A stretch of 64,000 nucleotides of DNA from Paraburkholderia sp. IMGN_8 (GCF_038050405.1 NZ_CP150900.1:2418001-2482000), one strand, 5' to 3'; positions 25,125 through 34,255 are shown, counted from the stretch's first letter. Numbers and translations are program-made. The notes: a model not told the origin generated them from the letters alone.

Positions 25125-26980
25125 GCGACGCACGCTACTCGATCGGTATCGACCTGGGCACCACGCATTGCGCGCTGTCCTACGTCGATTGCACTGCCAG
25201 CGACGGCGAGAAAACCGCTCAAGGCGTTCTGCCGATCGCGCAACTCACCGGGCCGGGCGCGATCGACAACCTCGATCTGCTGCCCTCGTTTCTCTACCTG
25301 CCGCACCCGGACGAGCTTGCCTCGGGCGACCTGTATCTGCCGTGGACCGGCCAGCGCGAATTCGCGGTCGGCGAGTTCGCGCGCAGCCGCGGCGCGGCCA
25401 CGCCGATCCGGCTCGTGTCGAGCGCGAAAAGCTGGCTGTGCCATCCGGGCGTCGACCGGCGCGCGGCGATTCTGCCCAACGATGCGCCGCCTGAAGTCGC
25501 GCGCGTTTCGCCGCTCGAAAGCTCGATGCGTTACCTGACGCATCTGCGCGAAGCCTGGGACCACGCTCACCCGGACGCGCCGTTCAGCCAGCAGGACATC
25601 ACGGTGACCATTCCTGCGTCGTTCGACCCGGCCGCGCGCGAACTGACCGCCGAAGCCGCCGAAGCCGCCGGCTACGGCCGCATGACGTTGCTGGAAGAAC
25701 CGCAGGCCGCTTTGTATAGCTGGATTCAGAAAAGCGGCGGCCAGTGGCGCAAGCAGGTCAAACTCGGCGACATCATCCTCGTGGTGGACGTCGGCGGCGG
25801 CACCACCGACCTCTCGCTGATCGCCGTGATCGAGCGCGAAGGCAACCTCGAACTGCATCGCGTCGCGGTCGGCGAACACATTCTGCTCGGCGGCGACAAC
25901 ATGGATCTCGCGCTCGCGCACGGGGTCGCGCGCAAGCTCGCAGCGCTTGGCACCCAGGCCGACGCGTGGCAACTGCGCGCCCTCACCTACGCGTGCCGCG
26001 CGGCGAAGGAAACGCTGCTCAGCGACCCGTCGACCGACACCGTACCGCTCGTCGTGCCGAGCCGCGGCTCGAAGCTGATCGGCGGTTCGATCCGCACGGA
26101 GCTGACGCGGGATGAATTGACCCAGACGATCCTCGAAGGCTTCTTCCCGCAGGTGGACAGCGCGGCCCGTCCGGTGAGCCGCGCGCGCGCCGGTCTGACG
26201 CAACTCGGTCTGCCGTATGCGCAGGACGCGGGCATCACGCGGCATCTCGCGGCTTTTCTCGGCCGTCAGGTCGGCGCGCTTGCCGAACTCGAAGGCTTGC
26301 GCGAGATGGACGCCAACGCAACGGCGCAAGGCGCGAGCTTCCTGCATCCCACCGCCGTACTGTTCAACGGCGGCGTGTTCAAGTCGCCGTTGCTGGTGGA
26401 GCGCATCCTCGCCACGCTCAATGGCTGGCTTGCGGCTGAAGGCGCAGCCCCGGCGCGGCTGCTCGAAGGCGCGGATCTCGATCTCGCCGTTGCACGCGGC
26501 GCCGCGTATTACGGCTATGTGCGACGTGGCAAGGGCGTGCGCATTCGTGGCGGCACGGCGCGCGCGTACTACATCGCGATCGAATCGGCGATGCCCGCCG
26601 TGCCCGGCCTCGAGCCGCCCATCCAGGCGCTGTGCGTCGCGCCGTTCGGCATGGAAGAAGGCACCGAAGCCGAGTTGCCGGCGCAGGAGTTCGGCCTCGT
26701 GGTCGGCGAGCCGGTGCACTTCCGCTTCTTCGGATCGTCGGTGCGTCGTCAGGATCAGGTCGGCACGCTGCTCGACTTCTGGGGTCCCGAGGAATTGCAG
26801 GAACTGGAGGAAATAGAGGCGTTGCTGCCGGCCGCCGGCCGCACCGCCGGTGAAGTCGTGCCGGTGAAACTGCATGCGCGCGTCACCGAAGCCGGCACGC
26901 TCGAACTGGAAGCCATGCCGCGCGGCACGGATGAGCGCTGGAAAGTCGAGTTCGACGTGCGCGGCAACGCCAATGCATGA
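25121..26980 (+). CDS. Hsp70-family ATPase (HscC-like), 619 aa
   Basis: The actin-like ATPase motifs are complete: phosphate-1 YSIGIDLGTTHCALS, phosphate-2 ILVVDVGGGTTDLSLIA, and adenosine motif VLFNGGVFKSPLLVERI. The NBD carries insertions (residues about 45-100, with SAKSWL in the same place as in its neighbour). After it only about 150 residues remain, which do not resemble the DnaK substrate domain and its lid. It is therefore a divergent Hsp70 rather than a housekeeping DnaK. The start overlaps the DUF2760 gene, and its stop overlaps the next start. Confidence 0.87.
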   Translation: MSDARYSIGIDLGTTHCALSYVDCTASDGEKTAQGVLPIAQLTGPGAIDNLDLLPSFLYLPHPDELASGDLYLPWTGQREFAVGEFARSRGAATPIRLVSSAKSWLCHPGVDRRAAILPNDAPPEVARVSPLESSMRYLTHLREAWDHAHPDAPFSQQDITVTIPASFDPAARELTAEAAEAAGYGRMTLLEEPQAALYSWIQKSGGQWRKQVKLGDIILVVDVGGGTTDLSLIAVIEREGNLELHRVAVGEHILLGGDNMDLALAHGVARKLAALGTQADAWQLRALTYACRAAKETLLSDPSTDTVPLVVPSRGSKLIGGSIRTELTRDELTQTILEGFFPQVDSAARPVSRARAGLTQLGLPYAQDAGITRHLAAFLGRQVGALAELEGLREMDANATAQGASFLHPTAVLFNGGVFKSPLLVERILATLNGWLAAEGAAPARLLEGADLDLAVARGAAYYGYVRRGKGVRIRGGTARAYYIAIESAMPAVPGLEPPIQALCVAPFGMEEGTEAELPAQEFGLVVGEPVHFRFFGSSVRRQDQVGTLLDFWGPEELQELEEIEALLPAAGRTAGEVVPVKLHARVTEAGTLELEAMPRGTDERWKVEFDVRGNANA

Positions 26981-29832
26981 GTGCGATGAAGCGTTACAGC
27001 GTCGGGATTGATCTCGGCACAAGCAACACCGTGCTCGCCTACGCCGAGGCGGGCACCTCGGACATTCGCGTCTTCGAGATCGATCAGCTGGTGAGTCTCG
27101 GCGAGGTCGCCGCGCGGCCGCTGCTGCCGTCGGTGCGGTATCACGCGGCGGCTGGCGAACTGAGCGCGGGCGACTTGCAATTGCCCTGGCATGAGGCAAC
27201 GCGTGCCGCCGACGATTCACCCACTCAGCCAGTCGTGATAGGTCGGCTCGCGCGCACGCTCGGCGGCCAGGCGCCGGGGCGGCTGGTGGCGAGCGCGAAG
27301 AGCTGGTTGTCGCACGCGTCGGTCGACCGGGTCGCGCCGATTCTGCCTTGGGGCGCCACCGACGACGTCCGCAAGGTCTCGCCGGTCGAAGCCAGCGCGA
27401 GCTACCTGGCGCATGTGCGCGCGGCCTGGAACCAGCGCTTTCCGGACGCGCGTCTCGAGGATCAGGACGTCGTGCTCACCGTGCCCGCTTCGTTCGACGA
27501 AGGCGCGCGAGCGTTGACGGTGGAAGCAGCGCGTCTCGCCGGCCTGCCCGCGTTGCGGTTGCTCGAAGAGCCGCAGGCGGCGTTCTACGACTGGCTGTTT
27601 CATCATCGTGAGAGCCTGTCGACTGAACTGGCGGACACACGCCTCGTGCTGATCTGCGACGTAGGCGGTGGTACGACCGACCTCACGCTGATCGAAGTGC
27701 GAAACGTGCAAACGCGCGACGGTGAGCCTGGCCTGACGCGCATCGGCGTGGGCAATCATCTGATGCTCGGCGGCGACAATATGGACCTCGCGCTCGCGCA
27801 TCTGGTCGAGGCGCGTTTGCCTCACGCCGGCAGCGAGCGCACGCGTCTGTCGGCGGCCAGTCTGTCGCAACTGGTCGAGCGGTGCCGCGGCGCGAAAGAG
27901 CAGCTGCTCGACCGGGAAGCGCCCGACTCGGCGTCCATCACGCTGCTCGGCGCCGGCTCGAAGCTGATCGGCGGTGCGCGCACGGCGCAGGTGACGCGCG
28001 CAGAGGTCGAGCAGATCATCGTCGACGGCTTCTTTCCGGCGGTGGCGTCGAACGAACGGCCGGGACGTCCACGCGGCGCGATCGTCGAGTTCGGCCTGCC
28101 CTATGCGACCGACGCCGCGATCACGCGGCATATCGCGGCGTTCCTGAGCCGCTTCGCTGCGCAGTCGCGCAAAGCGCTGGGTTCGCCTTCTACGGCCGAA
28201 GGTGCCGTTACAGACAGCGGTCCTTTGCCGGTGCCCGACACGCTGTTGCTGAACGGCGGCGTGTTCCGCGCCGAAGCCTTGTCGCAACGTCTCGCGAGCA
28301 CCTTGGGCAACTGGCGCGGCGAGCCGCTCAACGTGCTGCATAACGACAACCCTGACGTGGCCGTCGCCCGTGGCGCGGTTGCATATGCGCTCGCCCGCGC
28401 GGGTCAGGCGCCAAAAATCGGCGGCGGCTCGCCACGCAGCTACTTTCTCGTGCTCGATGAAACCGGCGATGGCAATGGCAACGGAGAGCCCGCGCCGCGC
28501 GGCATCTGCCTGCTGCCGCGCGGCACGGAAGAAGGCCACGAGATCCTGATCGAGGACCGCACTTTCGCGCTGCGCCTGGGGCATCCGGTGCGCTTCCATC
28601 TGGTCTCTTCAATCGCGGACACGGTGTATCGGCCAGGCGAACTCGCCGATCTCGCAAGCGGCGACTTCGTTCGTCTGCCGCCGATCGCGACGATCGTGCA
28701 GCCGCGTGGCGCCAGCACCGCGCGCGAAACGCCGGTGCAGATTGCTACGTCGCTGACCGAAGTCGGCACGCTCGAAGTGCACTGCATCGAGATCGACAAC
28801 CCCGCGCAGCGCTGGCTGCTCGAATTCCAGTTACGCCGCGAAGACGCGCGGGTAATGTTGCCGTCCGATCCTGCACAGACCCCGCATGCGGCGCTCGGCG
28901 AAGCGATCGAACAGATCGACCGCACCTTTGGCGCCCGTTCTCAAGACGTCGGCCCGAAGGAAGTCAAACGGCTGCGCGCGCAACTCGAACAACTGCTCGG
29001 ACCACGCGAGAGCTGGAACAGCGCGCTGCTGCGCGAACTGTTCGGCGCGCTGTGGGCACGCGCGCGCCGCCGGCGGCGTTCGGCGGATCACGAACGCCTG
29101 TGGCTGAATCTCGCCGGCTACTGCGTGCGGCCGGGCTTCGGCTACCCGCTCGACGAATGGCGTGTCGAGCAACTCTGGTCGCTCTTCGACGATGGCATTC
29201 AATACGTCAACGACAGCCAGGTCTGGTCGGAATGGTGGACGCTATGGCGCCGCGCGGCGGGCGGCCTCGACGAGGGCGCACAGCTTCGCGTGCTCGATGC
29301 TATGGCGTATTTGCAGAAAGCTGCTCAATCGCGTCACAAGCTGCCGTTCGACGTGTCGAAAACGGGCTTCACCGACATGGTCCGTCTGAGCGCGTCGCTC
29401 GAACGCATCCCGGTGGAGCGCAAGATCGAACTCGGCGAATCCGTGCTGACGCGGCTGAAGAAACCCGCTGAAAACCATCAGAGCTGGTGGGCGGTCGGCC
29501 GCATCGGTGCACGGCGGCCGTTCTACGGCAGCGCGCATAGCGTCGTGCCGCCCGACATCGCAGCGCAATGGCTGAACACGATTCTTGCGCTCGACTGGAA
29601 GAAGATCGATCCCGCTGCATTCGCCGCCGTGCAGATCGCCCGCATGACCGGCGACCGCTCGCGCGACCTGCCTGAGGCATTGCGCAGCACGGTGGTGCGC
29701 AGGCTCGAAGCGCTCAACGCGCCGCGCGCGTGGATCACCATGGTCGGCGAGACGGTCGAGCTCGATAACGCCGACGAAGGCCGCGTGTTCGGCGAGTCGT
29801 TGCCTGCGGGATTGAAGCTGATCGCGAGTTGA
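26977..29832 (+). CDS. large Hsp70-family protein with C-terminal extension, 951 aa
   Basis: It shares the architecture of the preceding protein (YSVGIDLGTSNTVLAYAE, LICDVGGGTTDLTLIEV, LLNGGVFRAEALSQRL). It then adds about 300 residues (from residue 640) with ARRRRRSADHERLWLNLAGY, EQLWSLFDDGIQYVND and ENHQSWWAVGRIGARRPFYG, probably the DUF3731-type domain known behind such Hsp70s. The ATGA overlap means that all three triad proteins are made together. The extension replaces the usual peptide-binding domain, so the client is unlikely to be a generic unfolded protein. Confidence 0.85.
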   Translation: MSAMKRYSVGIDLGTSNTVLAYAEAGTSDIRVFEIDQLVSLGEVAARPLLPSVRYHAAAGELSAGDLQLPWHEATRAADDSPTQPVVIGRLARTLGGQAPGRLVASAKSWLSHASVDRVAPILPWGATDDVRKVSPVEASASYLAHVRAAWNQRFPDARLEDQDVVLTVPASFDEGARALTVEAARLAGLPALRLLEEPQAAFYDWLFHHRESLSTELADTRLVLICDVGGGTTDLTLIEVRNVQTRDGEPGLTRIGVGNHLMLGGDNMDLALAHLVEARLPHAGSERTRLSAASLSQLVERCRGAKEQLLDREAPDSASITLLGAGSKLIGGARTAQVTRAEVEQIIVDGFFPAVASNERPGRPRGAIVEFGLPYATDAAITRHIAAFLSRFAAQSRKALGSPSTAEGAVTDSGPLPVPDTLLLNGGVFRAEALSQRLASTLGNWRGEPLNVLHNDNPDVAVARGAVAYALARAGQAPKIGGGSPRSYFLVLDETGDGNGNGEPAPRGICLLPRGTEEGHEILIEDRTFALRLGHPVRFHLVSSIADTVYRPGELADLASGDFVRLPPIATIVQPRGASTARETPVQIATSLTEVGTLEVHCIEIDNPAQRWLLEFQLRREDARVMLPSDPAQTPHAALGEAIEQIDRTFGARSQDVGPKEVKRLRAQLEQLLGPRESWNSALLRELFGALWARARRRRRSADHERLWLNLAGYCVRPGFGYPLDEWRVEQLWSLFDDGIQYVNDSQVWSEWWTLWRRAAGGLDEGAQLRVLDAMAYLQKAAQSRHKLPFDVSKTGFTDMVRLSASLERIPVERKIELGESVLTRLKKPAENHQSWWAVGRIGARRPFYGSAHSVVPPDIAAQWLNTILALDWKKIDPAAFAAVQIARMTGDRSRDLPEALRSTVVRRLEALNAPRAWITMVGETVELDNADEGRVFGESLPAGLKLIAS

Positions 29833-29839
29833 GGGATAG

Positions 29840-29877
29840 CAAGTGGCGCTAGCGAACAATATCGATAGCGCCGCTTG
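29840..29877 (+). terminator. hairpin terminator after the Hsp70 triad
   Basis: CAAGTGGCGCTA (29840-29851) pairs with TAGCGCCGCTTG (29866-29877) apart from one G-T position, and TTT follows. It lies 8 bp after the last stop and before the convergent SnoaL-like gene, so it may serve both. Confidence 0.75.
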
Positions 29878-29884
29878 TTTCCGC

Positions 29885-30334
29885 TCAGGCCACGCTGATC
29901 AATCCGAGCTGCTGCAGTGCGGTCACGCCATCGTCGAGGCCGATCTCCTCCACGATCTTCCCGTCCTTCAGACGAAGCACGGTTGTACCGGTAAAGCGCA
30001 TCTTCCGGCCCGTGGCCGCCGGCAGCGAGCCAACGAGGAAATCGCCGAAAGCGGGACCGGTATGCGTACCGCCGCCTTCCCAGCGACCAACCACATAGTC
30101 GCCCTCCGCGATGAGATCCGCCGCGCCCCAGAAGTTGAGGTCCGGAAACGCTGCACGGAAATCGGTCATGAATGCCTTGATGTCCTCGCGGCCCCGGCGC
30201 GGCTCGTGCAGCGAGTAATGCAGAAGCATCTCGGGAGCGGCAAGCTCGTCGACGATATCGAGTTTGCAGGTCTTGCCCCAGAAATCGGTGAACCAGCGGC
30301 CTACGATGGCCTTGTTGTCGTCCTCTTTGGACAT
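29885..30334 (-). CDS. SnoaL-like/ester-cyclase-family protein
   Basis: The ATG at 30334 has AGGAGG 8 bases upstream; a TTG two codons earlier is less likely. The 149-residue protein has the NTF2-like fold pattern of SnoaL-type proteins: VGRWFTDFWG, LHEPRRGREDIKAFMTDFRA, FPDLNFWGAADLIAEGDYVV, RMRF-like TGTTVLRLKDGKIVEEIG. Members include polyketide cyclases and many proteins without a known activity. No neighbour hints at a substrate. Confidence 0.8.
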   Translation of the reverse strand: MSKEDDNKAIVGRWFTDFWGKTCKLDIVDELAAPEMLLHYSLHEPRRGREDIKAFMTDFRAAFPDLNFWGAADLIAEGDYVVGRWEGGGTHTGPAFGDFLVGSLPAATGRKMRFTGTTVLRLKDGKIVEEIGLDDGVTALQQLGLISVA

Positions 30335-30410
30335 GGTCAATACCTCCTGGTTGAAAGAGCAGCGCGATTGCCGCTCTTTGCCTGAACGATATCGACACGA
30401 GTCGTGAGCC

Positions 30411-30466
30411 GCATGCCGTTTCTTGCTCTTCAGTTTTCAGCAATAAAACAGCAAGAAACGGAATGC
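30411..30466. repeat. 17-bp-arm inverted repeat upstream of the SnoaL-like gene
   Basis: GCATGCCGTTTCTTGCT (30411-30427) pairs with AGCAAGAAACGGAATGC (30450-30466) with one mismatch, around a 22-base AT-rich loop. It lies about 80-130 bp upstream of the minus-strand gene and abuts the dispersed repeat that starts at about 30467. It could be an operator, a terminator for leftward readthrough or the remnant of a mobile end. Confidence 0.6.
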
Positions 30467-30735
30467 CCGATGAAGTACCGCCACGGCGCGCGCAGCGCCG
30501 CCGGAAGTATGACTGCCTTGTCACCAGGGCGGAATGCGCGAGAACACTGATTCCAGATGCACCACTACCGTGACTGCGCGGGGGACCCGCTTAGCATTGG
30601 CGGTTTGAGCCGCTTTCTTTTGCCTACTTTTCTTTGCGGCCGGCAAAGAAAAGTAGGTGCCGCCCCGCACAGGGGCAACGCTAATAAACCAATATCAAAT
30701 CAAGGAAAGGCCAACGCCGTAGGCACAGAGAGATA
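30467..30735 (+). repeat. dispersed structured intergenic repeat, copy 1
   Basis: Ordered blocks shared with four other places: GCCGGAAGTATGACTGCCTT, GAATGCGCGAGAACAC, GACCCGCTTA, a 14-bp-arm hairpin CCTACTTTTCTTTG/CAAAGAAAAGTAGG (30623-30657), CCCCGCACAGGGGCAACGCT, AATAAACCAATA, and GGCCAACGCCGTAGGCAC. Sequence to the right is A+C rich. No reading frame is conserved among the copies. Confidence 0.8.
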
Positions 30736-30781
30736 AGCGCCACGCAGGCCAGCATCAAACAGACGTCTCAAGCAACCTTCC

Positions 30782-31999
30782 TCAGGCGGCTTCCTTCAAC
30801 GCCTTACGCGCTTCAACCGCAAGCACCGACGGCGCCGCATCCCCGACCCCCATCGATTGCAGCGATCGGGCGCACGCCTGAACCACGCGGCGCATCACCT
30901 GCGCATCCACCTGGCCGATGCAGCCGATGCGGAAACTGTCCACCACCGTCAACTTGCCCGGATAGATGATGAAACCCTGCTGCTTCATCAAGTCATAAAA
31001 GCGTTCGAACTTGAACAACGGATGCGCCGGCGCAAAAAACGTCACGATGATCGGCGAGCGCCAGCGCGCGTTGAGCAGCGGCTCGAACCCGAGTTCACGC
31101 ATGCCCGCGACCAGCACGTCGCGATTGTTCGCGTAACGCGCGAGGCGCCCGGCCTGGCCGCCTTCGAGCTTGTGCAGACGCAGCGCTTCGATAAACGCGG
31201 CAACCGTGTGCGTCGGCGGCGTGAAGCGCCATTGACCGGTGCGGTTCATCACGTCCCACTGGTCGTACACGTCGAGGGAAAGCGAGTGGCTGCGGCCCCT
31301 GGCTTCCTGCAACGCGCGCTTGCGGGCAATCACGACACCAAAGCCCGGCACGCCTTCAATGCATTTGTTCGCCGACGAAACGAAAGCTTCGCAAGGCACC
31401 CGGGTCACGTCGAGCGGCACCGCGCCGAACGCGCTCATCGAGTCGATCAGCAGCTTGCGGCCCTTCTTCGCGGTCGCCGCGGCAATTTCTTCGATCGGAT
31501 TGAGAATCCCCGAGCTGGTTTCGCAATGCACCGCGACCACGTGCGAAATGCGCGGGTCGGCGTCCAGCATGCGTTCGACTTCCGCGCCGCGCGGCGGCAG
31601 ATAGTCGCCCTTGTCGAGCACCGTACAGGCGCGGCCCAGATAACCGAGCGTGGTCGCGATGCGCTTGCCGTAGGCGCCATTGGACAGCACCAGCGCGTGG
31701 CCGTCGCGTGGAATCAGGCTGCCGAGCATCGCTTCGACGCAATAGCTGCCGCTGCCTTGCAGGGGCACGCAGTCGAAGTCGCCAGCCATGTCGCCGGCGA
31801 TCTCCAGCAAGCTGCTGCGCAGCAAAGCGGTCATCGCGCGGAAGTCGCCGTCCCACGAGCCCCAGTCGCGCAGCATCGCTTCCTTGGTCGAGAACGCCGT
31901 GGTGAGCGGTCCGGGGGTCAACAGATACGGCTCGCCCTTAGCGGGCGGAACACACGTTACTGCGGACGTTGCCGAGGAATTGTCGAGCGCGCTTTCCAT
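30782..31999 (-). CDS. phnW: 2-aminoethylphosphonate--pyruvate transaminase
   Basis: The start at 31999 has GGAGA 9 bases upstream; longer frames lack a site. The protein (405 aa) opens with YLLTPGPLTT and MLRDWGSWDGDFRAMT, the PhnW hallmark, and carries the PLP-binding lysine in SSANKCIEGVPGFG and the LIDSMSAFGAVP segment (PLP Asp). It moves the amino group of 2-aminoethylphosphonate to pyruvate, giving phosphonoacetaldehyde and alanine. No phnX or phnA/phnY is in the window, so the next step must be encoded elsewhere. It is divergent from a LysR gene. Confidence 0.92.
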   Translation of the reverse strand: MESALDNSSATSAVTCVPPAKGEPYLLTPGPLTTAFSTKEAMLRDWGSWDGDFRAMTALLRSSLLEIAGDMAGDFDCVPLQGSGSYCVEAMLGSLIPRDGHALVLSNGAYGKRIATTLGYLGRACTVLDKGDYLPPRGAEVERMLDADPRISHVVAVHCETSSGILNPIEEIAAATAKKGRKLLIDSMSAFGAVPLDVTRVPCEAFVSSANKCIEGVPGFGVVIARKRALQEARGRSHSLSLDVYDQWDVMNRTGQWRFTPPTHTVAAFIEALRLHKLEGGQAGRLARYANNRDVLVAGMRELGFEPLLNARWRSPIIVTFFAPAHPLFKFERFYDLMKQQGFIIYPGKLTVVDSFRIGCIGQVDAQVMRRVVQACARSLQSMGVGDAAPSVLAVEARKALKEAA

Positions 32000-32078
32000 G
32001 TTCGGAATCTCCGATATCGCTGTTTCAGTGAGCACACAGCACGGAAAGCACGGTACAGAAAGATTTGGCATCGGTAAA

Positions 32079-32093
32079 ATCGATATAATCGAT
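32079..32093. promoter_or_regulatory. paired ATCGAT motifs in the phnW-LysR divergent gap
   Basis: ATCGAT-ATA-ATCGAT sits 39 bp before the LysR start and 80 bp before phnW, with a related GATATCG on each side. The clustered symmetric motifs in a 132-bp divergent promoter are a plausible LysR binding region. Confidence 0.4.
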
Positions 32094-32131
32094 GCGGATA
32101 TCGTAAAAACTTATTGCACGGCGAGGCACAG

Positions 32132-33031
32132 ATGCAATACGCGCAATTGCGGGCATTTCATGCGGTCGCGGAACATGGCGGGTTTTCCAAAGCGGCGCAG
32201 GCGCTGTCGCTCACGCAGCCGGCCGTGTCGGACCACGTGCGGCGGCTCGAACAGGATTTCGGAGTCAAATTGTTCGAGCGCGGGCCGCGCGGCGTCGAAA
32301 CCACCGAACTCGGCCTGCGCCTGTTCAGCGTCACGCGGCAGATGCTCAGTTGCGAGCGCGATGCGCGGCAACTGCTGGAGTCGGCGGGCGGCCTCGAATC
32401 CGGGTCGTTGTCGCTGGTCGCGGACGCACCCGATCTCGCCGTCGCGCTGATCGGCGCGTTTCGCAAGCTGCATCCAGGGATTGTCGTGACGCTGTCGATC
32501 GCCAATGCCGCGGATTGCATGCAGCGTGTGCTGTCGAGCGCGGTCGACGCCGCGATTACCGCCGCGCCGCAAGTGCACAGCCGGCTCGAAGCGCGCGTGC
32601 TGAGGCGCGATCCGCTGGTGGCGATGGTGCCGGCGAGCTATCCGGTGGCGAAGAAGCGCAAGCTGACTTACGCGGAACTGGTGCAGCAACCAATGATTTT
32701 CCGCGAGCCGCAATCCGTCACGCAGCAGTTGCTCGAAATCGAGCTGGTGCGCGAGTCGTTGCAGGTCGAACCGGTGATGTATGTGGACGGCCGCGAAGCG
32801 CTGGAAGAAGCGGTTGCGCAAGGGATGGGCGTGGGCGTGATCGCGCGCGCCGAATTCAACGAATCGCGGCGGATCAGGATGATTCCGCTACAGGATTGCC
32901 AGGTGCAGATGATCGAGTCGCTGACGCGGCTCGCCGAGCGGCCGGGATCGAATTTGCTCGACGCGTTGTTTGCGGTGGAGTTGACGAGCGCGATGCCGCT
33001 CGCGCCTCCGTTAAGTCAACGGCGCGATTAA
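32132..33031 (+). CDS. LysR-type regulator divergent from phnW
   Basis: I place the start at ATG 32132 (MQYAQLRAFHAVAEHGGFSK), which gives 299 residues; an in-frame Met six codons earlier is possible. The helix-turn-helix reads SKAAQALSLTQPAVSDHVRR. This CysB/CbbR-like type next to phnW is common in Burkholderiales and probably senses aminoethylphosphonate or phosphate-starvation-related signals; the ligand is inference. Confidence 0.87.
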   Translation: MQYAQLRAFHAVAEHGGFSKAAQALSLTQPAVSDHVRRLEQDFGVKLFERGPRGVETTELGLRLFSVTRQMLSCERDARQLLESAGGLESGSLSLVADAPDLAVALIGAFRKLHPGIVVTLSIANAADCMQRVLSSAVDAAITAAPQVHSRLEARVLRRDPLVAMVPASYPVAKKRKLTYAELVQQPMIFREPQSVTQQLLEIELVRESLQVEPVMYVDGREALEEAVAQGMGVGVIARAEFNESRRIRMIPLQDCQVQMIESLTRLAERPGSNLLDALFAVELTSAMPLAPPLSQRRD

Positions 33032-33036
33032 ACGGC

Positions 33037-33067
33037 AAGCCGCCCGACAAACCTCGCCGGGCGGCTT
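33037..33067. terminator. bidirectional hairpin terminator
   Basis: AAGCCGCCCG (33037-33046) and CGGGCGGCTT (33058-33067) pair perfectly with an 11-base loop, flanked by TTT on the right. It separates the convergent LysR and SDR genes. Confidence 0.85.
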
Positions 33068-33141
33068 TCATGCTTTAACGATGCAGCATGCGCGACGACG
33101 CGGCCTCGCCTGAGGCTAACAAACGCCTTCGCGCAAAACTC

Positions 33142-33888
33142 TTAACGCGATCCACCGCTGGCCAGCAGGCTCTCGCCGGTCATCCAGCGCGAGTCGTCCG
33201 ATGCCAGGAACACGGCGACGCCCGCGATATCTTCAGGCTGCCCGATGCGTCCGAGCGGTGTCTGGCTGACGGCCCACGCCTCGAAGTCGGAACCAATAAA
33301 GCCTGCGCTATGCGTGCCTTCGGTGGCGACCATGCCCGGATTCACCGAGTTGACGCGAATCTTCCTCGGCCCGAGTTCACGGGCGAGCACGCCGGTAATA
33401 CCGTCGACCGCTGCCTTTGTGGCAGTGTAAACCGCGCTGCCCGCCGGCGTGATGCGGCTGACCAGCGAGCCGACATTGACGATGCTGCCGCCTTCGCCGA
33501 GATGTTTCGCCGCTGCTTGCGTGACCAATAGCAATCCCAGCACGTTCACATTGAAGTGCTTATGGAAGTGTTCTTCAGTGATCGCTTCGATCGGCGCGAA
33601 TTCATAGACGCCGGAGTTGTTGACGAGGATATCGAGGCGGCCGTACGTTTCGACCGCCGCATCGATGATGCTTTGCGCATCCGCTGCTTTCGACACATCG
33701 CCCGCTACGGCAACTGCCTTGCCGCCCGCAGCGGTGATTGCGTCGACCACCGCATCCGCGCCGGTCTTGCTGGACGCATAGTTGACCACCACCGAGGCGC
33801 CTTGCGCCGCAAGCGCCTTGGCGATAGCGGCACCGATACCTTTCGATGCGCCTGTCACTACTGCAACCTTACCTGCGAGCTTGCTCAT
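33142..33888 (-). CDS. short-chain dehydrogenase/reductase (SDR)
   Basis: The 248-residue protein starts MSKLAGKVAVVTGASKGIGA with the classical cofactor loop. NNSGV, the catalytic Ser in VNVGSLVSRI, and Tyr-x-x-x-Lys (YTATKAAVD) are all present. The Asn-Tyr after strand 2 (VVVNYASSK) suggests NADP preference. It is a typical 3-oxoacyl-ACP-reductase-like or glucose-dehydrogenase-like oxidoreductase; the substrate cannot be told from the neighbours. Confidence 0.9.
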   Translation of the reverse strand: MSKLAGKVAVVTGASKGIGAAIAKALAAQGASVVVNYASSKTGADAVVDAITAAGGKAVAVAGDVSKAADAQSIIDAAVETYGRLDILVNNSGVYEFAPIEAITEEHFHKHFNVNVLGLLLVTQAAAKHLGEGGSIVNVGSLVSRITPAGSAVYTATKAAVDGITGVLARELGPRKIRVNSVNPGMVATEGTHSAGFIGSDFEAWAVSQTPLGRIGQPEDIAGVAVFLASDDSRWMTGESLLASGGSR

Positions 33889-33979
33889 GATCGTTTCCTG
33901 TGAAGTGGGTTCGCGCCGACGTGCTGCCGCGAAGATTCGCGGGGCCGACGTCGATAAAGCGGGACATGCAGTGGCGCTG

Positions 33980-34213
33980 TCACAGGACACAATGTAGGCA
34001 GGTAAGCCGGATGGATAAAGCGGCTGAGGACGAATAGATACGTCGGGTGAGCCGAACAATCGGATTTTGTTTGCCTTCCTGCACGATCAACGTTGGTAGC
34101 TTCAACGCACCAAGCTTGCCGCCGAGTGTGCCGAGTCCTTCGGTTGTAACGGCCACCATCGATTGCGGATCGTCTTTGTAGACGTCAAAGCCAGGCGCAA
34201 TCACCAGCGCTCT
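33980..34213 (-). pseudogene. fragment of a histone-deacetylase-family amidohydrolase
   Basis: The frame reads ALVIAPGFDVYKDDPQSMVA, VTTEGLGTLGGKLGALKLPT and LIVQEG. This is the conserved C-terminal block of bacterial acetylpolyamine aminohydrolase/HDAC-like proteins (the metal-binding Asp region and the QEGGY loop). A stop lies a few codons before it, and after QEG the sequence departs from the family. It is a remnant of a gene of about 340 codons. Confidence 0.65.
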
Positions 34214-34255
34214 CGATTACGATGCACGGGTTTGCAGCGGATAGCCTGGCGCATC

